Shown: positions 10,127 to 21,764 of the stretch, one piece after another
Layout: each line of letters begins with the position of its first letter
Position numbering within the stretch: the first letter of the stretch is position 1
Position numbers and translations under genes: made by a program
Notes under the pieces: model-generated
The model's database searches: none
Told to the model about the DNA's origin: nothing
What the model saw: only the letters and a program-made list of their open reading frames with translations
Assembly (NCBI GenBank): GCA_050250955.1
Contig: JBFWNR010000004.1
Location: forward strand, 1 to 64,000
DNA: 64,000 nucleotides
DNA from: CAWAYR01 sp050250955
GTDB lineage: Bacteria; Acidobacteriota; Vicinamibacteria; Vicinamibacterales; UBA2999
Direction: 5' to 3'

Positions 10127-11254
10127 TCACTCACCGAGCTCGGCCAGGGCGCGACCGATCGGCACCGGCGGCCAGCCCGAAAGCAGGCGCAGACGATCGA
10201 GCCGGGTGAGGCGGCCCGCATAGAAGCGGGCGATGAGGTCGGCGGGCCGGCCGTAGAACTGCTGGAGGACGCGGACGCGCCCGGCGGGCGCCGCCGCCCG
10301 GAACAGCAGCCGGTTCAACAGCCGGAAGAAGGCCCGGTCGTGCCACCGGTCCGTCGCGAACGCCCGCACCCTGGAATAGACGCCATCCGCGTCGATCGGA
10401 TCCACGGCGGCGAGCAGATCCGCCGTCGCCACCGCGTCGGGCAGCGAATAACCCGTGGTCGGGTGGAAGAGCCCCGCGCGCAGCCCGATCCGCGGCACCT
10501 CGTCGGGCCAGAAGACCTCGACGCCGCCGCCGAGCGGCAACGGCAGGGCGCCCCGTTCCTCGCGCACGACCGTGCGTCCCGTCCACCCCCGGGCGTCGCA
10601 GTAGGCGGCGATGGCGGTGCGGGCCGCTGCGACCGCCACCTCGGGCGTGTCCGCGTAGGCGGTGTCCTCGACGAGCAGGCGGCGCTCGTCCCACGGCAGC
10701 ACGTACATGAACTTGTAGGCGCCGGCCTGGGCGACCGTGGCGTCCATCAGCAGCGGGCGCTCGACGCCGTGCGGCGCAGCGCAGGCGATCTCCTGGCCGA
10801 GAAACGTCTGCCAGCCCAGCGGCAGTGCAACGTCGAGCCCGCCGCGCGCGTCGATCACGACGCGGGCCGTGAACACCCTGCCGTCGCCGGCCACGGCTCT
10901 CGTGCGCGAGACGGCGGCCACGGGCACCCCGAGGTGCAGGCGCGGGCCGAGCGCCGGGGCGACGACCTCATGGAGGCGCGTGGAGTCGAGAGACGCGTAT
11001 CCTTGCGTCAGTATGCGCGTGCGCGCCGGGAAGCGGACCTCGTGGCTGGGCCAGCGGCGACGGACCAGCGGAGCCAGCCACGTCCACTGTGACGGGGCGA
11101 TGTCGCTGTCGTGGAGCGACCAGGTGTGGTTGCCGCCCAGCGTCGCGGCCTGGTCGACCAGCTGGATGTCGAGGTCCGGGCGGACCATCGACCAACGCCA
11201 CGCGGCGAGGCTGCCGGCCAGCCCGCCTCCGACGATGACGACGTCCGCGGCCAC
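10127..11254 (-). CDS. crtY: Lycopene beta-cyclase, CrtY type
   Basis: A 375-residue flavoprotein of the CrtY/CrtL family. The dinucleotide motif VVIVGGGLAGSLAAWRW is right at the N terminus. The family segments NHTWSLHDSD, DARG and GLFHPTTGYSLPDA follow. It forms the beta-rings of beta-carotene. I chose GTG 11254: it directly precedes the nucleotide-binding strand and lies 8 bases after a -10-like TAGGCT. A GTG at 11272 would add six residues. The start overlaps the putative N-terminal codons of the divergent ABC ATPase gene. Confidence 0.9.
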   Translation of the reverse strand: MAADVVIVGGGLAGSLAAWRWSMVRPDLDIQLVDQAATLGGNHTWSLHDSDIAPSQWTWLAPLVRRRWPSHEVRFPARTRILTQGYASLDSTRLHEVVAPALGPRLHLGVPVAAVSRTRAVAGDGRVFTARVVIDARGGLDVALPLGWQTFLGQEIACAAPHGVERPLLMDATVAQAGAYKFMYVLPWDERRLLVEDTAYADTPEVAVAAARTAIAAYCDARGWTGRTVVREERGALPLPLGGGVEVFWPDEVPRIGLRAGLFHPTTGYSLPDAVATADLLAAVDPIDADGVYSRVRAFATDRWHDRAFFRLLNRLLFRAAAPAGRVRVLQQFYGRPADLIARFYAGRLTRLDRLRLLSGWPPVPIGRALAELGE

Positions 11255-12203
11255 CTCGGGCGAGCCTATCACGCCGGCCGACGAGGCCTTGCGCGTCGAA
11301 GGCGCCTGCCGGCACCTCGGTGGGCGGGCGGTACTCGACGGTGTCGATCTCGTGGTGGCGCGCGGCACGGTCGTCGCGCTGGCCGGTGCCAACGGCGCCG
11401 GCAAGACCTCGCTGCTGCGCGCGGTCGGCGGCCGGCTCCGCCTCGACACCGGACGCGTGGTCATCGCGGGGCAGCCGGCCGCCGCCGCCATCGCCGCCGG
11501 GCGGGTCGGTGTGGCGCCGCAGGCCCTGGCGCTGTATCCCCATCTCACCGTGCGCGAGAACCTGGCCGTGTTCGGCCAGCTCGCCGGGGTGCCGCCAGAA
11601 CTGCGCGTCGCCCGGATCGACGCCGCGCTCGACGGAATCGGCCTGGCCCACCGCGGCCACTCGCTGCTGCAGACCCTGTCGGGCGGCATGCAGCGGCGCG
11701 TGCACCTGGCGGCCGCGACGCTGCACCATCCCGACCTCCTGCTGCTCGACGAGCCGACGGTCGGCGTCGACGCCGACTCACGATCGCAGCTGCGCGCGCT
11801 GATCGGCGCGCTGCGCGAGGGCGGCGCCGGGATCCTGGTCGCCACCCACGATCTCGACGACGCCGAAGCGATCGCCGACCGGGTGGCGGTGATGGCGGCG
11901 GGGCGCATCGTCGCCGAAGGCACGGTCGCCGAGCTGCGCTCCACGGCGTACCCGGACGGCGCCGAGCTGTCGATCGCGGTGGCGCCGGACACCGATCGCT
12001 CGTCGCTGGTCGCTGCCGGCTTCGCCGCTGCCGGGGACGATCGCTGGCGCCGGGCCGTGCGTGGGGCGGGCGACCTCGGCGGCCTGGCCGCCCGCCTGGC
12101 CGCGGCCGGGGTGACGGTGACCGCGTGGCATCTGCGGCCGCCGACGCTGGCCGGGGCGGTGGCCCGGCTGGTGGCGGCCGCCGATGGCGAGGCGCGCCCA
12201 TGA
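11235..12203 (+). CDS. ABC transporter ATPase, ABC-2 export type
   Basis: A 322-residue ATPase with Walker A AGANGAGKT, signature LSGGMQRRV, Walker B LLLLDEPTVGVD and H-loop VATHDLDDA, followed by a roughly 95-residue C-terminal extension like those of CcmA/NodI/DrrA-type exporters. Its permease partner overlaps by ATGA at 12200. The ATG at 11235 overlaps the crtY start on the other strand by about 20 bases; a TTG at 11289 would avoid this and still keep the complete domain. The location inside a carotenoid locus suggests lipid or pigment-related export, but this is context only. Confidence 0.85.
   Translation: MTTSAATSGEPITPADEALRVEGACRHLGGRAVLDGVDLVVARGTVVALAGANGAGKTSLLRAVGGRLRLDTGRVVIAGQPAAAAIAAGRVGVAPQALALYPHLTVRENLAVFGQLAGVPPELRVARIDAALDGIGLAHRGHSLLQTLSGGMQRRVHLAAATLHHPDLLLLDEPTVGVDADSRSQLRALIGALREGGAGILVATHDLDDAEAIADRVAVMAAGRIVAEGTVAELRSTAYPDGAELSIAVAPDTDRSSLVAAGFAAAGDDRWRRAVRGAGDLGGLAARLAAAGVTVTAWHLRPPTLAGAVARLVAAADGEARP
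11263..11268 (-). promoter_or_regulatory. -10 box for crtYIBZ, possibly bidirectional
   Basis: Read on the minus strand, GATAGGCT precedes the crtY GTG by 8 bases, matching the leaderless pattern elsewhere. The same bases read TATCAC (11267-11272) on the plus strand, upstream of the alternative TTG start of the ABC ATPase gene, so one AT-rich spot may serve both directions. Confidence 0.4.
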
Positions 12204-13441
12204 GGGTCGCGGCGATCGCCCGGACGCAGTGGCTGGCGTGGCGGCGGGATCGCGGCGCGTGGCTGCTCAGCCTGGTGTTGCCCGTGGCCGTCTTCCTGGT
12301 GTTCGCCGCCATCTTCTCGGCCGCGACCGGCGATGCCCTCCGGCTGCGGGTCGCGGTGGTCGACGCGTCCGGGTCGCCGCTCGGCGCCCGGTTGGCGGCG
12401 GCCATCGCCCGCGATCCCGGGCTGCGGCCGCTGACGCCGCCGCCGGCAGACCGGGCCGACGTGACCCGCTTGGTCGCGTCCGGCGCCGCCGATGCCGGTG
12501 TCGTCGTCCGCGCCGGCGGCCGGCCGCTCGATTCGCTGCTGGGCGACGGACCGGCGCCGGTCGAGGTCATCACCCACCCGGCGCGCACCGTGGCCGGCGC
12601 CCTGGTCGGTGGCGCCGTGCAGCGCGCCTACTTCGAGGCGTTGCCCGACGCCGCGCTGCGCGGCGTGGTCGACCTGGTCGACCAGCTCGTCGTGCCGCTG
12701 ACCGAGACGCAGCGCCAGGAGGCGGACGCGCAGCTGACCGAGCTGGAGCCGTCGCCGGTGGCCTCGGCGGGGGAGGGGACGGTCGGCGGCGCGTTCGCGG
12801 GGTTGGTCGCCATCGCGCCTCTGGATGCGACGGCGGCGCCAGGCATCGTCGGCTACTACGCGGCGGCGGTCGCGGCGTTGTTCGTCCTGCTGTCGGCGGT
12901 GCCCGTGGCGGCCTCATTGCACGACGAGCTCTCGGCCGGAATCGCCGATCGCCTCGTCGCCGGTCCGGCGGGTCTGGCCGCGCTGGTCCACGGACGCGGC
13001 GCGTTCCTGGTCGGGCTCGGGACGCTGCAGTCGGCGATCGTGTTCGCGGTGGCGTCGACGACGGCCCGCCTCGGCCCGCCGGGGCTGTGGTGGCGCGGGG
13101 CGGCCGTCGCCGTCGCGCTCGCCGTGGCGGCAGCCGGGCTGGCCCTGCTGGTGTCGACCGTGTGCACCACGGCGCGCCAGGCGACCAGCGTCGGCAACGT
13201 CGTGGTGCTGGTAGTCTCGGCCGTCGGTGGCAGCATGGTACCGCGCTTCCTGATGCCACCGTGGTTGCAGCAGCTCGGCTGGGCGACGCCCAACGCCTGG
13301 GCCATCGACGGCCTCACCCGCGCCCTGACGCCGCTCGAGTCGGCCGGCGCGGCGCTCGGTCCCGGCCTGGTGCTGGCCGCGGCCGGCCTGACGGCGTGGC
13401 TGGTGGCCGCGCGGCTGGTCTGCCGCCGCGCCGTCGAGTGA
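12200..13441 (+). CDS. ABC-2 type permease
   Basis: A 413-residue membrane subunit. Architecture is one N-terminal span (about residues 21-41), a large extracytoplasmic domain (about 42-210, starting LRVAVVDASGSPLG) and then five or so spans, ending with the ABC-2 segment SVGNVVVLVVSAVGG and RFLMPPWLQQLGWATPNAW. This is the YhaP/NatB/LinearmycinR-like ABC2_membrane_3 layout. It pairs with the overlapping ATPase upstream. The crtE-type gene follows at once. Substrate unknown. Confidence 0.85.
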   Translation: MRVAAIARTQWLAWRRDRGAWLLSLVLPVAVFLVFAAIFSAATGDALRLRVAVVDASGSPLGARLAAAIARDPGLRPLTPPPADRADVTRLVASGAADAGVVVRAGGRPLDSLLGDGPAPVEVITHPARTVAGALVGGAVQRAYFEALPDAALRGVVDLVDQLVVPLTETQRQEADAQLTELEPSPVASAGEGTVGGAFAGLVAIAPLDATAAPGIVGYYAAAVAALFVLLSAVPVAASLHDELSAGIADRLVAGPAGLAALVHGRGAFLVGLGTLQSAIVFAVASTTARLGPPGLWWRGAAVAVALAVAAAGLALLVSTVCTTARQATSVGNVVVLVVSAVGGSMVPRFLMPPWLQQLGWATPNAWAIDGLTRALTPLESAGAALGPGLVLAAAGLTAWLVAARLVCRRAVE

Positions 13442-13476
13442 CCGGGAATATCGACCGCGGCTCGGGAGTTGTTGAC

Positions 13477-14469
13477 ATGGTGGACTGGACCCGCCCGGTG
13501 GACGCGGTCGCATCGTCGCCCGCCACCCCCACCTCACCGATGTCGTTTGCGACCTACGCGCGCGACCACCGGCGCGTCATCGACGCTGCGCTGTCGGCCC
13601 AGCTGCCGACGCCGCCGGCCTGTCCGGCGCCGCTTGCCGAGGCGATGGCCTACGCGGTGTGCGGCGGCAAGCGCTTCCGGCCGCTGCTGGTGATCGCGGC
13701 GGCCGAGGCCGTCGGGCAGGCGGTCGGGACCGACCGCCGCGCCGACCCGGCGCGCCTGGTGCTGCCCGCGGCGTGTGCGATCGAGTTCGTCCATGCGCAG
13801 TCGCTGGTCCACGACGACCTCCCGGCGATGGACAACGACACGCTGCGTCGCGGGGCGCCCACGGTCCACGTGCGCTACGGCGAGGCCCTCGCCATCCTGG
13901 CCGGTGACGCGCTGCTCAGCGAGGCGTTCGGCGTGCTGGCGCGGGCGGCGCGCGCCGCCGCCGACGACACCACTCGCGAGCGGTGGCTCCGCGTCGCCGC
14001 GGAACTCGACGCGGCCGTCGGCGCCAGCGGCATGGCGGGTGGGCAGGCCCTCGATCTGCTGTATGCCGCGACACCGGGGCAGGCGGTGACCCTGGCGGCG
14101 CTGGACGACATGCATCGGCGCAAGACCGGCGCGCTCATCCGCGCCGCGGCGGTGTCCGGGGCGATGCTCGCCGGCGGCTCGGCTGCGCAGGTCGCGGCCG
14201 TGGCCGGCTTCGCCGACGATATCGGGCTGGCGTTCCAGATCGTCGACGACCTCCTCGATGTGGAGGCGTCGTCGGCCGAGTTGGGCAAGACCGCGGGGAA
14301 GGACGCCGCCGGCGGCAAGCCGACCTATCCCTCGCTCGTCGGCACCACGATGGCGCGCGAGATGGCGGCCGACGCGGTGGCACGGGCTCACGCCGCGCTG
14401 GCCGCTGCGCGGCTGGACAGCCGCCGGCTGTCCGAGCTGGCGACCTGGGTCTTGACCCGGCGCTGCTGA
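13477..14469 (+). CDS. crtE: Geranylgeranyl/farnesyl diphosphate synthase
   Basis: A 330-residue polyprenyl synthetase. The first aspartate-rich motif is DDLPAMD (in LVHDDLPAMDND) and the second is DDLLD, with GGKRFRP upstream for substrate binding. The position near crtB makes it the likely source of geranylgeranyl diphosphate, though by eye it could be an IspA-type farnesyl synthase. ATG 13477 has GGGAG 8 bases upstream; ATG 13540 is nearer the conserved N terminus (YARDHRRVIDAAL), and a GTG at 13438 overlaps the permease stop. The stop is 4 bases from the convergent ADOP gene. Confidence 0.88.
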   Translation: MVDWTRPVDAVASSPATPTSPMSFATYARDHRRVIDAALSAQLPTPPACPAPLAEAMAYAVCGGKRFRPLLVIAAAEAVGQAVGTDRRADPARLVLPAACAIEFVHAQSLVHDDLPAMDNDTLRRGAPTVHVRYGEALAILAGDALLSEAFGVLARAARAAADDTTRERWLRVAAELDAAVGASGMAGGQALDLLYAATPGQAVTLAALDDMHRRKTGALIRAAAVSGAMLAGGSAAQVAAVAGFADDIGLAFQIVDDLLDVEASSAELGKTAGKDAAGGKPTYPSLVGTTMAREMAADAVARAHAALAAARLDSRRLSELATWVLTRRC

Positions 14470-14473
14470 ACGC

Positions 14474-16927
14474 TCAACCGTCCACGCGCAGGGCGTCCAC
14501 AGGGTCGACCCGCGCCGCGCGGCGGGCCGGCAACCACGCCGCGACGAGCGCCACCAGGACCACGCAGGCCGCGCCGGCGGCCAGCACCCCGGGGTCGCCG
14601 GGCGTAACGCCGTAGAGCAGGGCGCGGACCAGTCCGCGGCCGGCTGCGGCCAGGGCCAGGCCGGCCAGGCAGGCGACGCCGGCCAGGGCGAGGGTCTCGC
14701 CGAGGACCAGTCCCCGTAGCTGACGGGCCGACGCCCCCAGCGCGGCCCGCACCCCGAGTTCGCGCGTCCGGGCGGTGACCGCGGCGGTCATGACCCCGTA
14801 GGCGCCGAGTGCGGCGAGCAGCAGCGCCGTGGCCCCGAAGAGCGCGATGAGCCGGGTGTTGAACCGCCGGGTCGCCAGGGCCTCGGCGAAGATGGCGTCG
14901 AAGGTCCGCAGTGCGGTCAGCGCCTGCGCCGGATCGGCGGCGCGCACCGCCTCACGGACCAGTGGCGCGGCCGCGGCCGCGTCGCCGTCGGCCCAGACGA
15001 CGATGGCCAGGAACGGCCACCGCTCGTCGTTCTGGGCCAGCGGCAGGTAGAAGGTGGGGTCGGGCGGCTGCTCGGCGTGGCGGTAGCGGGTGTCGGCGAC
15101 GACGCCGACGACGACGTGCCGTTGGCTGCCGCCGAAGGTGACGGCGCGGCCGAGTGCCGGCCCGCCGGAAAAATAGCGCCGCGCGAACGCCTCGTTGACG
15201 ACGGCCACCGGCTGGGCGCGGGCGTCGTCGGCCGTGGTGAAGGCGCGACCCTCGCGTACCGCGATGCCGAGCGTGCGGAAGAAGTCTGGCGAGACCACCT
15301 GGAAGTCGGCGTCGGGTTCCTCGCCGGGGCCCGGCTCCGGGGCGCCCTCGATCCGAATACCGCGGTTGGGGGCGCCCGACAGCGGCGCCGTGAACGCCGC
15401 CGCGGCGCCCCGCACGCCCGGAGCCGCGGCAAGACGCGCCAGCACGGCCTCGACGAACTGCCGCTTCGGTTGCGGGTCGATGCGGAAGTCGTCGCCACTG
15501 CCGGCCGGCGTGAGGTAGCGATCGCGGGCCAGGGTCAGCTCGGCGGCCAGCCGGCCCTCGGTGGCGAAGCCCAGCTCGACGCGGGTGGCCGCCACCAGGC
15601 TGGCCGTGAGCAGCAGCGCGCCGACGACCAGCACCTGGGCCAGCGCCAGTTCGCCGACGACCAGGGCGCGATGCCCCCACCGTGCCGCCCTCCGGCCGGC
15701 GACGCGTTGACCGGACGCCGGCAGCGGCGGTCTGTCGCGCCGCGTCAGGCCCAGCGCCGGCGCCAGGCCGAAGGCGACCGTCGTGATCGCGGTCACCGCG
15801 GCCGCGACGGTGACCACCGGCCCGTCCACGCCGGCGCCGGCAAGGCGTGGGATGCCGTCGGGAGCGGAGGCGACGAGCAGATCGACTCCCCACCTGGCCG
15901 CCAGCACGCCGAGGAGTCCACCCGGAATGGCCAGGGCCAGCGCTTCGGCCAGGAGCTGCCGGACCAGCTGGCCGCGTCCGGCGCCGAGGGCCGTGCGCAC
16001 GGCGATCTCCTGCCGTCGTGCCGTCGCCCGGCCGAGCAGCAGATGGGCGACGTTGGCGCAGGCGACCAGCAGCAGCACCACCACCGTGATCTGGAGCAAC
16101 CACAGCACCGGGCGGACATTGCCGACGACGGCCTCGTGGAGCGGCACCGCCCGGGCCCCGAGACCGGTGTTGGTGTCGGGGTGCTCGACGGCCAGCCGGT
16201 CCATGACGGTCTGCAGGGCCGCCGTGGCCGTGTCGACCGCCACCCCGTCGCGCAGCCGGGCGACGGCGTAGAGGATGTGCGAGTCGCGCACCGCGGTGAT
16301 GTCGCCTGGGAAGGGGAAGCTGCGCGGGATGCCCCGGTCGCCGTTGATCCACGCCTCGGCCCGCGGGGCGAGGGGGAACTGGAAGTCGGCGGGCAGCACA
16401 CCGACCACGTCGCACGGACGGCCGTCGAGGACCAGCGCGGCGCCGACGGCGGTGTCCTCCGCGAAGCGGCGCTGGCGCAGCCCCTCGGTGAGGACGGCCA
16501 CGCACGGTGCCCCGGGGCGGTCGTCCTCGGCGGTGAGCGTGCGGCCCACTCGCGCCGGCTGGCCGAGCACCGCGAAGAAGGTGCCCGACGCCGACGCCAC
16601 CCGCAGGCGCTCCGGTTCGCCGGGGCCGGTCACCGCGGCGGAAAACGTGTCGTAGGCGGCCATCTCGGCGAAGACCTCGCCGCCGGCGCGCCGCCAGTCG
16701 AGGAAGTTCGCCGGCGCGATCCAGCGGTCGGGATCCTCGGGCGAGGTTTCCCACAACACCACCAGCCGGCCGGGGTCGGCGAAGGGCAGCGGACGCAGCA
16801 GCACGTGCCGGACGACGCCGAAGATCGCGGTGGTGGCGCCGATGCCGAGCCCGATCGAGAGGATGGCCGCTGCCGCCAGTCCCGGGGACCGGCGTAGTAT
16901 CCGCAGACCGCTGAGCAGATCGCGCAT
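14474..16927 (-). CDS. ADOP-family duplicated permease 1
   Basis: An 817-residue protein of the acidobacterial duplicated orphan permease type: two MacB periplasmic core plus FtsX units in tandem. A first span (about 20-40, with SIGLGIGATTAIFG), a periplasmic domain, three spans near 275-400 (VACANVAHLLLGRATARRQE), then a second span, periplasmic domain and the last three spans ending in ARRAARVDPVDALR. No ATPase gene is adjacent, which is the orphan feature of the family. The start has a strong Shine-Dalgarno (GAGGAG, 5 bases upstream). It lacks the extra N-terminal helical domain seen in ADOP 2. No PadR gene is adjacent. Confidence 0.9.
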   Translation of the reverse strand: MRDLLSGLRILRRSPGLAAAAILSIGLGIGATTAIFGVVRHVLLRPLPFADPGRLVVLWETSPEDPDRWIAPANFLDWRRAGGEVFAEMAAYDTFSAAVTGPGEPERLRVASASGTFFAVLGQPARVGRTLTAEDDRPGAPCVAVLTEGLRQRRFAEDTAVGAALVLDGRPCDVVGVLPADFQFPLAPRAEAWINGDRGIPRSFPFPGDITAVRDSHILYAVARLRDGVAVDTATAALQTVMDRLAVEHPDTNTGLGARAVPLHEAVVGNVRPVLWLLQITVVVLLLVACANVAHLLLGRATARRQEIAVRTALGAGRGQLVRQLLAEALALAIPGGLLGVLAARWGVDLLVASAPDGIPRLAGAGVDGPVVTVAAAVTAITTVAFGLAPALGLTRRDRPPLPASGQRVAGRRAARWGHRALVVGELALAQVLVVGALLLTASLVAATRVELGFATEGRLAAELTLARDRYLTPAGSGDDFRIDPQPKRQFVEAVLARLAAAPGVRGAAAAFTAPLSGAPNRGIRIEGAPEPGPGEEPDADFQVVSPDFFRTLGIAVREGRAFTTADDARAQPVAVVNEAFARRYFSGGPALGRAVTFGGSQRHVVVGVVADTRYRHAEQPPDPTFYLPLAQNDERWPFLAIVVWADGDAAAAAPLVREAVRAADPAQALTALRTFDAIFAEALATRRFNTRLIALFGATALLLAALGAYGVMTAAVTARTRELGVRAALGASARQLRGLVLGETLALAGVACLAGLALAAAGRGLVRALLYGVTPGDPGVLAAGAACVVLVALVAAWLPARRAARVDPVDALRVDG

Positions 16928-17063
16928 CGTTCTCCTCGGCTTTCGAAGCTCGTGCCAACTCGTCGGGGCGGAACGGCCCTGAAGAAGCCGGCGTGCTCGT
17001 TCGACGTGGTCACGGCGTGTCCGGTTGGGGACGCCCGGTGCCCGTCGGCGGGCGCCCGCAAGG

Positions 17064-17069
17064 TATGAT
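17064..17069 (+). promoter_or_regulatory. -10 box for aconitase gene
   Basis: TATGAT lies 10 bases before the aconitase ATG at 17080. The expected transcription start leaves only about 3-4 leader bases. The 152-base gap to the divergent ADOP gene holds no other clear element. Confidence 0.45.
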
Positions 17070-17079
17070 CGAGCGGATC

Positions 17080-19764
<2,685 letters not shown>

Positions 19765-19785
19765 GCGCGCCGCCGGCGGGCCGGC

Positions 19786-20853
19786 ATGCTGACCGCGACC
19801 GCGATCAAGGCGCAGGCCCGCACGCTGGGCTTCGACCTGTGCGGCATCGCCCCGGCCACCGGCCTGCCGGAGCTGGCGCGGATCCACGACTGGATCGCCG
19901 CCGGCCGCCACGGCGAGATGCGCTATCTCGAGCGCTCGGCGGAGGTGCGCGCCGACGTCACCCGCTTCCTCCCCGGGGCCCGCTCGGTGGTCGTGACGGC
20001 GACCAACTACTACACCGGACCGGACCCGACGCCGCCGCCGCCGGCGCACGTCGCCCGCTACGCCCGCGGCGAGGACTACCACCGCGTGCTCCCGCAGCGG
20101 CTCGAGGCGCTGCTCGACTGGATGCGCGCCGCCGCGCCGGCGCCGTTCGAGGCCGCGCTCTTCGTCGACAAGCACTGGGTGCAGGAGCGCGTGTTCGCCG
20201 CCTACGCCGGCCTGGGCTGGATCGGCAAGCACTCGCTGCTCATCAACGCCGATCTGGGCTCGTGGCTGCTGCTGGCGGGCCTCGCCACGACGCTGCCACT
20301 CCCAGTCGATCACCTCGTGGCCGATCAGTGCGGTGGCTGCACATTGTGTCTCGACGCCTGTCCGACCGGCGCCATCGTCGAGCCGCGCGAGGTCGATGCG
20401 CGGCGCTGCATCAGCTACCAGACCATCGAACAGGGCCGAGCCGTGCCCGACCCGCTCAAGCCGGTGGTGGCCGGCCACCTGTTCGGCTGCGACATCTGCC
20501 AGGCGGTGTGTCCGTGGAATCTCGCCCCGCCGCCGAGCGCGGACCCGGCCTGGCAGCCGCGTGCTGGCCGCGGCGCCCCGGATCCCGTGGAGCTGTGGCA
20601 GCGCCCCGACGATCGGCTGCACGAGTTCGCCGCCGGCAGCGCGCTGACGCACGCGCCGCTGGCGCAGCTGCGGCGGAACCTGGCGCTGGCGATCGGCGCC
20701 GCGGGCGACGCCACCGCCGCCGACGTCCTCGATCGGCCCGGGGCCGGCCTCGCCAACGCGGCGTTCAGCGCCGACGCCCCGGCCGTGCGCGACGCCGTTG
20801 CCTGGGCGCGCCGTGCGCACGGCGATACGCGGCGTGACACCGCCCGCTCGTGA
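19786..20853 (+). CDS. queG: Epoxyqueuosine reductase
   Basis: A 355-residue cobalamin and iron-sulfur enzyme that makes queuosine from epoxyqueuosine in tRNA. Two [4Fe-4S] motifs are intact: Cys182, 185, 188, 192 (CGGCTLCLDACP) and Cys235, 238, 242 (CDICQAVCPWN). The proton-donor Asp is Asp128 in FVDKHWVQER; most family members read VDTGPVLER here, so the KHW is unusual. The AGLGWIGK motif follows. The C-terminal HEAT-like domain seen in E. coli QueG is shortened to a small helical tail. No other queuosine genes are in the window. Confidence 0.93.
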   Translation: MLTATAIKAQARTLGFDLCGIAPATGLPELARIHDWIAAGRHGEMRYLERSAEVRADVTRFLPGARSVVVTATNYYTGPDPTPPPPAHVARYARGEDYHRVLPQRLEALLDWMRAAAPAPFEAALFVDKHWVQERVFAAYAGLGWIGKHSLLINADLGSWLLLAGLATTLPLPVDHLVADQCGGCTLCLDACPTGAIVEPREVDARRCISYQTIEQGRAVPDPLKPVVAGHLFGCDICQAVCPWNLAPPPSADPAWQPRAGRGAPDPVELWQRPDDRLHEFAAGSALTHAPLAQLRRNLALAIGAAGDATAADVLDRPGAGLANAAFSADAPAVRDAVAWARRAHGDTRRDTARS

Positions 20854-21173
20854 GCCCGGTCGGAAACGTGGTGAGAAGTCGCGCGTTCACGTCCGGCCGC
20901 CGCGGTCGGTGGCGGCCGCAGCTGGCAGCGGCGTTCGCGTTCATGACGGCCATGGCGCCGGCGGCGGCGCAGGACGCCGTCGCGACGCAGGCGCTCGGCG
21001 TGTCGACCAGCAAGACGAGCGTCGATGGCGACACCGATCTCGGGATCCTCGTACGACCCGCTGGACCGCCGGGGTCTCGGCGCGCGCCGGTCGGTTCGGT
21101 TCCCGGCGATCGGGCCGGGCTGGCCGTCGTCGGGGCTGCCACCGCCGGGCCCTGGGGTAGGATGGTCCCATGA
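20850..21173 (+). CDS. Doubtful small exported protein or gene remnant
   Basis: A 107-residue frame starting at a GTG that overlaps the queG stop (GTGA). It carries a plausible signal peptide (RWRPQLAAAFAFMTAMAPAAAQ-like, residues about 22-41) followed by a short segment with DGDTDLGILV, then a proline/glycine-rich tail that runs into the algH start. No family is recognised. It may be a truncated secreted protein, or chance in GC-rich DNA. The tail overlaps the algH promoter region, which argues against a functional C terminus. Confidence 0.3.
   Translation: MSPVGNVVRSRAFTSGRRGRWRPQLAAAFAFMTAMAPAAAQDAVATQALGVSTSKTSVDGDTDLGILVRPAGPPGSRRAPVGSVPGDRAGLAVVGAATAGPWGRMVP
21158..21163 (+). promoter_or_regulatory. 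-10 box for algH, leaderless type
   Basis: TAGGAT lies 6 bases before the ATG at 21170, with no Shine-Dalgarno. Expected transcription start falls at the start codon. Confidence 0.45.
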
Positions 21174-21727
21174 CCGACGACGACGCCGTCGTGGCCCCGA
21201 TGATGCTGATCTCGATGCCGCAGCTCGCCGATCCGAATTTCGTCCGGACGGTGATCCTGCTCTGCGAGTACGGCCGCGAAGGCGCGTTCGGGCTGGTGGT
21301 GAATCGTCCCATGGCCGAGCCGGCCCACGAGGTGGTGCGGACCGAACCGGAGATCCCGATCCGCCGCGACGTCCACCTCTTCACCGGCGGTCCGGTGGAG
21401 CCGATGCGCGCCTGGGTGCTCACCGCCGACGGATCGGTGGACGACGAGGCGATGGAAGTCGCCGACGGCGTCTACCTCACCGCGTCGCCGGCCGCGGTGA
21501 GGCGGGCGCTGCAGTCGCCGCCAGAACCCCGGCTGCGGGTGGTGGTGGGGTACGCCGGCTGGGCGCCCGGTCAGCTCGACGAGGAACTGGCCCAGTCGGC
21601 GTGGCTGGTGGCGCCGGTGGGCGCCGATCTCATCTTCGGCAGCGCTCCCGACGAGATGTGGAACGCCGCCATCCAGCGCCTCGGCGCCGATCCCGCGCAC
21701 CTGCTCGGCAGCTCCGGCGTGCACTGA
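21170..21727 (+). CDS. algH: YqgE/AlgH family protein
   Basis: A 185-residue protein matching the YqgE/AlgH (DUF179) family over its whole length: MLISMPQLADPNF at the N terminus, GAFGLVVNRPM, the HLFTGGPV motif, a GYAGWAPGQLDEEL signature and WLVAPV. The family is widespread and cytoplasmic; named after an alginate regulator in Pseudomonas, but its molecular function is not established. Family level is confident, role is not. Confidence 0.92.
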   Translation: MTDDDAVVAPMMLISMPQLADPNFVRTVILLCEYGREGAFGLVVNRPMAEPAHEVVRTEPEIPIRRDVHLFTGGPVEPMRAWVLTADGSVDDEAMEVADGVYLTASPAAVRRALQSPPEPRLRVVVGYAGWAPGQLDEELAQSAWLVAPVGADLIFGSAPDEMWNAAIQRLGADPAHLLGSSGVH

Positions 21728-21764
21728 CGCGGGCCGGCGCCCGCCCTTCGAGGTCCCCTCGGCG

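Noticed and set aside
13438..13476. GTG start for crtE overlapping the permease stop
   Set aside because: The added residues are not family-like and a good ribosome site precedes ATG 13477. It remains possible but less likely.
13472..13477. TTGACA at the crtE start as a -35 box
   Set aside because: No -10 lies at the right distance downstream, and it overlaps the start codon of the chosen crtE ATG.
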